Source: an uncultured Spartobacteria bacterium
Lineage (GTDB): Bacteria; Verrucomicrobiota; Verrucomicrobiae; Chthoniobacterales; UBA6821
Direction: 5' to 3'
Assembly: GCA_903919105.1 (NCBI GenBank)
Contig: CAIXGT010000254.1
Span: forward strand, 1 to 6,314
Length of the DNA: 6,314 bases
Shown here: positions 5,044 to 6,314 of the stretch, piece after piece
Layout of the letters: each line of letters begins with the position of its first letter
Numbering within the stretch: the stretch's first letter is position 1
Notes under the pieces: model-generated
Told to the model about the DNA's origin: nothing
The model's input: only the letters and a program-made list of their open reading frames with translations
Database searches by the model: none
Position numbers and translations under genes: made by a program

Positions 5044-6291
5044 TCAGTTAAAAGAGGAACGTGTTTTCCCGGAATAGTTGCGCCCCTTCCAACTCACGCC
5101 AGCACCTAGGCAGAGCCTCCAGCTATTCAGTGCGATTAGCAGAGCGAGGATCACCGCGAACGGATGGGCAATGAAACCGAGCCATGAGCTACGGAAACGC
5201 TTCGTAATCATAAATCGCATTCCCATGATCAGGATTACGGCGATCCAAGCTCCTAAAAGTAAAGATCCGCTAAAGGGAAGCAGAAGAAACGGGAACAGGA
5301 AGAGGCTGAAAATTACTACTCCGAAGAGCGTAAATCCGACATGAGACTCCTCAAAGACAGGCCTGAGATTCTTGGAGAATCCTTCCCAGAGTTCTGGGAA
5401 GCCGGAATACATCCTACATCTGAGAAGATCGATACCATCGGCATTAACTAGGCGCATTCCCTCACCGGTTCGTGAAGCCACCTTCCGACCGAAGGCTATG
5501 TCTTCGACCAGGTGATCCTTCAGGGCCTCGTGCCCTCCAAGACCCTGATAGGAATTGCGACGAAATAGAAGAAATTGTCCGTTTGCCGCCCCAAGCGCAG
5601 CCAACCGCGCCCGTGTGAATCCCCAGCGCCCCGCTCGCTCCGGCTTCTCTTGTAGAAGCCGGAGAAGCGGAAACGGATGGAAAGCCATGAAGAGAAGATA
5701 GCCCAGGGGGATCACCAGTTTCTCAGACCAAGTGCCCGTGATCTGATCCGGCCAGAGAGAAAGAAGATCGGCCCTTGTGGAAACGGCGTGGTCAAGCGCC
5801 GTCCGAACGCATGAATGGGAGTGAATCGTGTCAGCATCAGTAAATAGTAAATGACCGCTTTCCAAATGCGCAGCCTGTGAAAGCTGATGGCAGGCCCAAT
5901 TTTTACCAACCCACTCTTCGGGCAATTCTTCACCACGAAGCAACCGAAGACGGCTTCCGGGCTCTTCGCGGAATCCGAGTTCCCGGGCAATCAAGGCAGT
6001 TCCATCGGTCGACCGGTCATCAAGCAGGATGATCTCCCGGACCGGGGGCTCTTGTGTAATCAGTGAAGCAAGGCAGTCGCGGATCCTACGCTCCTCGTTG
6101 CGGGCCGGCACTAGTACGGAGACATCCTGAATCCTGATTCCCCCCATCTCCCCCATCTCCCCAAACGGCGTCGGCTTCAACCTCCTCAGAAGCCTCATGT
6201 TAATGAGGCAATGTGCCAAGCAGAGCGTCAGCAAGGGGAGCAGGAGACCCCATATGAACAACCCCGGCAGGAGATAGAACAACCCCTGCAT
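5044..6291 (-). CDS. Membrane-anchored family 2 glycosyltransferase, CruC/CrtQ/HpnB-like
   Basis: This is an inner-membrane GT-A fold glycosyltransferase with its catalytic domain in the cytoplasm; it probably transfers a sugar from a nucleotide donor to a lipid or carotenoid acceptor. Of its 415 residues, an N-terminal hydrophobic region (3-34) comes first, then the catalytic domain. Within that are VSVLVPARNEERRI (57-70), LLDDRSTDGT (89-98), the metal-binding TDADT (151-155) and the acceptor-side LVEDIAFG (261-268). The late motif GFPELWEGFSKNLRPVF (297-313) follows. The C-terminus has three to four membrane helices (about 318-340, 343-361, 371-393) and ends with VSWKGRNYSG (399-408), resembling the W-x-G-R-x-Y ending of chlorobactene and hopanoid-associated glycosyltransferases. 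No carotenoid or hopanoid gene is in the window, so the acceptor is unknown. The ATG at 6291 is the only start seen; the frame stays open upstream to the window edge, and no Shine-Dalgarno is present. Confidence 0.88.
   Translation of the reverse strand: MQGLFYLLPGLFIWGLLLPLLTLCLAHCLINMRLLRRLKPTPFGEMGEMGGIRIQDVSVLVPARNEERRIRDCLASLITQEPPVREIILLDDRSTDGTALIARELGFREEPGSRLRLLRGEELPEEWVGKNWACHQLSQAAHLESGHLLFTDADTIHSHSCVRTALDHAVSTRADLLSLWPDQITGTWSEKLVIPLGYLLFMAFHPFPLLRLLQEKPERAGRWGFTRARLAALGAANGQFLLFRRNSYQGLGGHEALKDHLVEDIAFGRKVASRTGEGMRLVNADGIDLLRCRMYSGFPELWEGFSKNLRPVFEESHVGFTLFGVVIFSLFLFPFLLLPFSGSLLLGAWIAVILIMGMRFMITKRFRSSWLGFIAHPFAVILALLIALNSWRLCLGAGVSWKGRNYSGKTRSSFN
5382..5401. repeat. 9-bp palindrome inside the glycosyltransferase gene
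   Basis: CTTCCCAGA (5382-5390) and TCTGGGAAG (5393-5401) are exact reverse complements with only GT between them. It encodes part of the conserved GFPELWEG motif, so the symmetry may simply follow from the codons used there. Confidence 0.65.
5638..5664. repeat. Perfect 11-bp inverted repeat with 5-base loop inside the glycosyltransferase gene
   Basis: CTCCGGCTTCT at 5638-5648 and AGAAGCCGGAG at 5654-5664 are exact reverse complements separated by CTTGT. The stem is GC-rich and would form a stable hairpin in the mRNA. It lies in the coding region for residues of LRLLQEKPER (about 210-219). Neither strand has a T-run after it, so it is not an intrinsic terminator. Confidence 0.8.
6141..6162 (-). 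repeat. 9-bp tandem repeat encoding GEMGEMG in the glycosyltransferase
   Basis: CCCCCATCT is repeated exactly at 6141-6149 and 6150-6158, followed by a partial third unit CCCC. In frame on the minus strand it gives GEM-GEM-G (residues 44-50). It lies in the linker between the N-terminal membrane segment and the catalytic domain, where length changes would be tolerated. It looks like a replication-slippage tract. Confidence 0.75.
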
Positions 6292-6314
6292 GGTTTTGCG
6301 TGAGACTGCTAAAA

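Overview
The window is a bacterial chromosomal segment of moderately high GC in which every supported gene lies on the minus strand, so transcription runs from the right end to the left. No tRNA, rRNA, CRISPR array, mobile element or phage gene was seen. Coding density is very high: there is no gene-free stretch longer than 80 bases, and the last 23 bases (6292-6314) upstream of the first gene hold nothing recognisable. The layout (yajC followed by a fused secD-secF gene with two hydrophobic segments before the periplasmic domain, and an almost complete lack of Shine-Dalgarno sequences) would suit a Verrucomicrobiota-like organism or a relative. That placement is inference from general appearance, not from a marker gene.

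In transcription order the genes are as follows. (1) A 415-residue membrane-anchored family 2 glycosyltransferase (6291-5044) resembles the CruC/CrtQ/HpnB kind that acts on membrane lipids or carotenoids. (2) A DUF309 protein (5016-4534) follows. (3) livM (4506-3508), livG (3511-2729) and livF (2726-1995) encode one permease and both ATPases of a branched-chain amino acid type ABC importer. (4) yajC (1952-1587) encodes the small Sec-associated membrane protein. (5) secDF (1506 to beyond the left edge) encodes the proton-driven accessory subunits of the Sec translocase. The whole SecD part and only the first membrane segment of SecF are inside the window.

The junctions are short: 27 and 27 bases, a 4-base ATGA overlap, then 2, 42 and 80 bases. 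No terminator is visible between any pair, so one long transcript is possible, though an internal promoter in the 80-base or 42-base gap cannot be excluded. The liv genes form a tight, probably translationally coupled unit. They lack the second permease (LivH) and the substrate-binding protein (LivK/LivJ) within the window, so these must be encoded elsewhere if the importer is complete. YajC and SecDF work together at the SecYEG channel.

This is largely an ordinary housekeeping region and I see no clear new system. The points most worth a second look are the extra N-terminal membrane segment of SecD, the incomplete liv cassette placed directly before the Sec accessory genes, a perfect 11-bp hairpin inside the glycosyltransferase gene, and the absence of convincing ribosome binding sites across the cluster.
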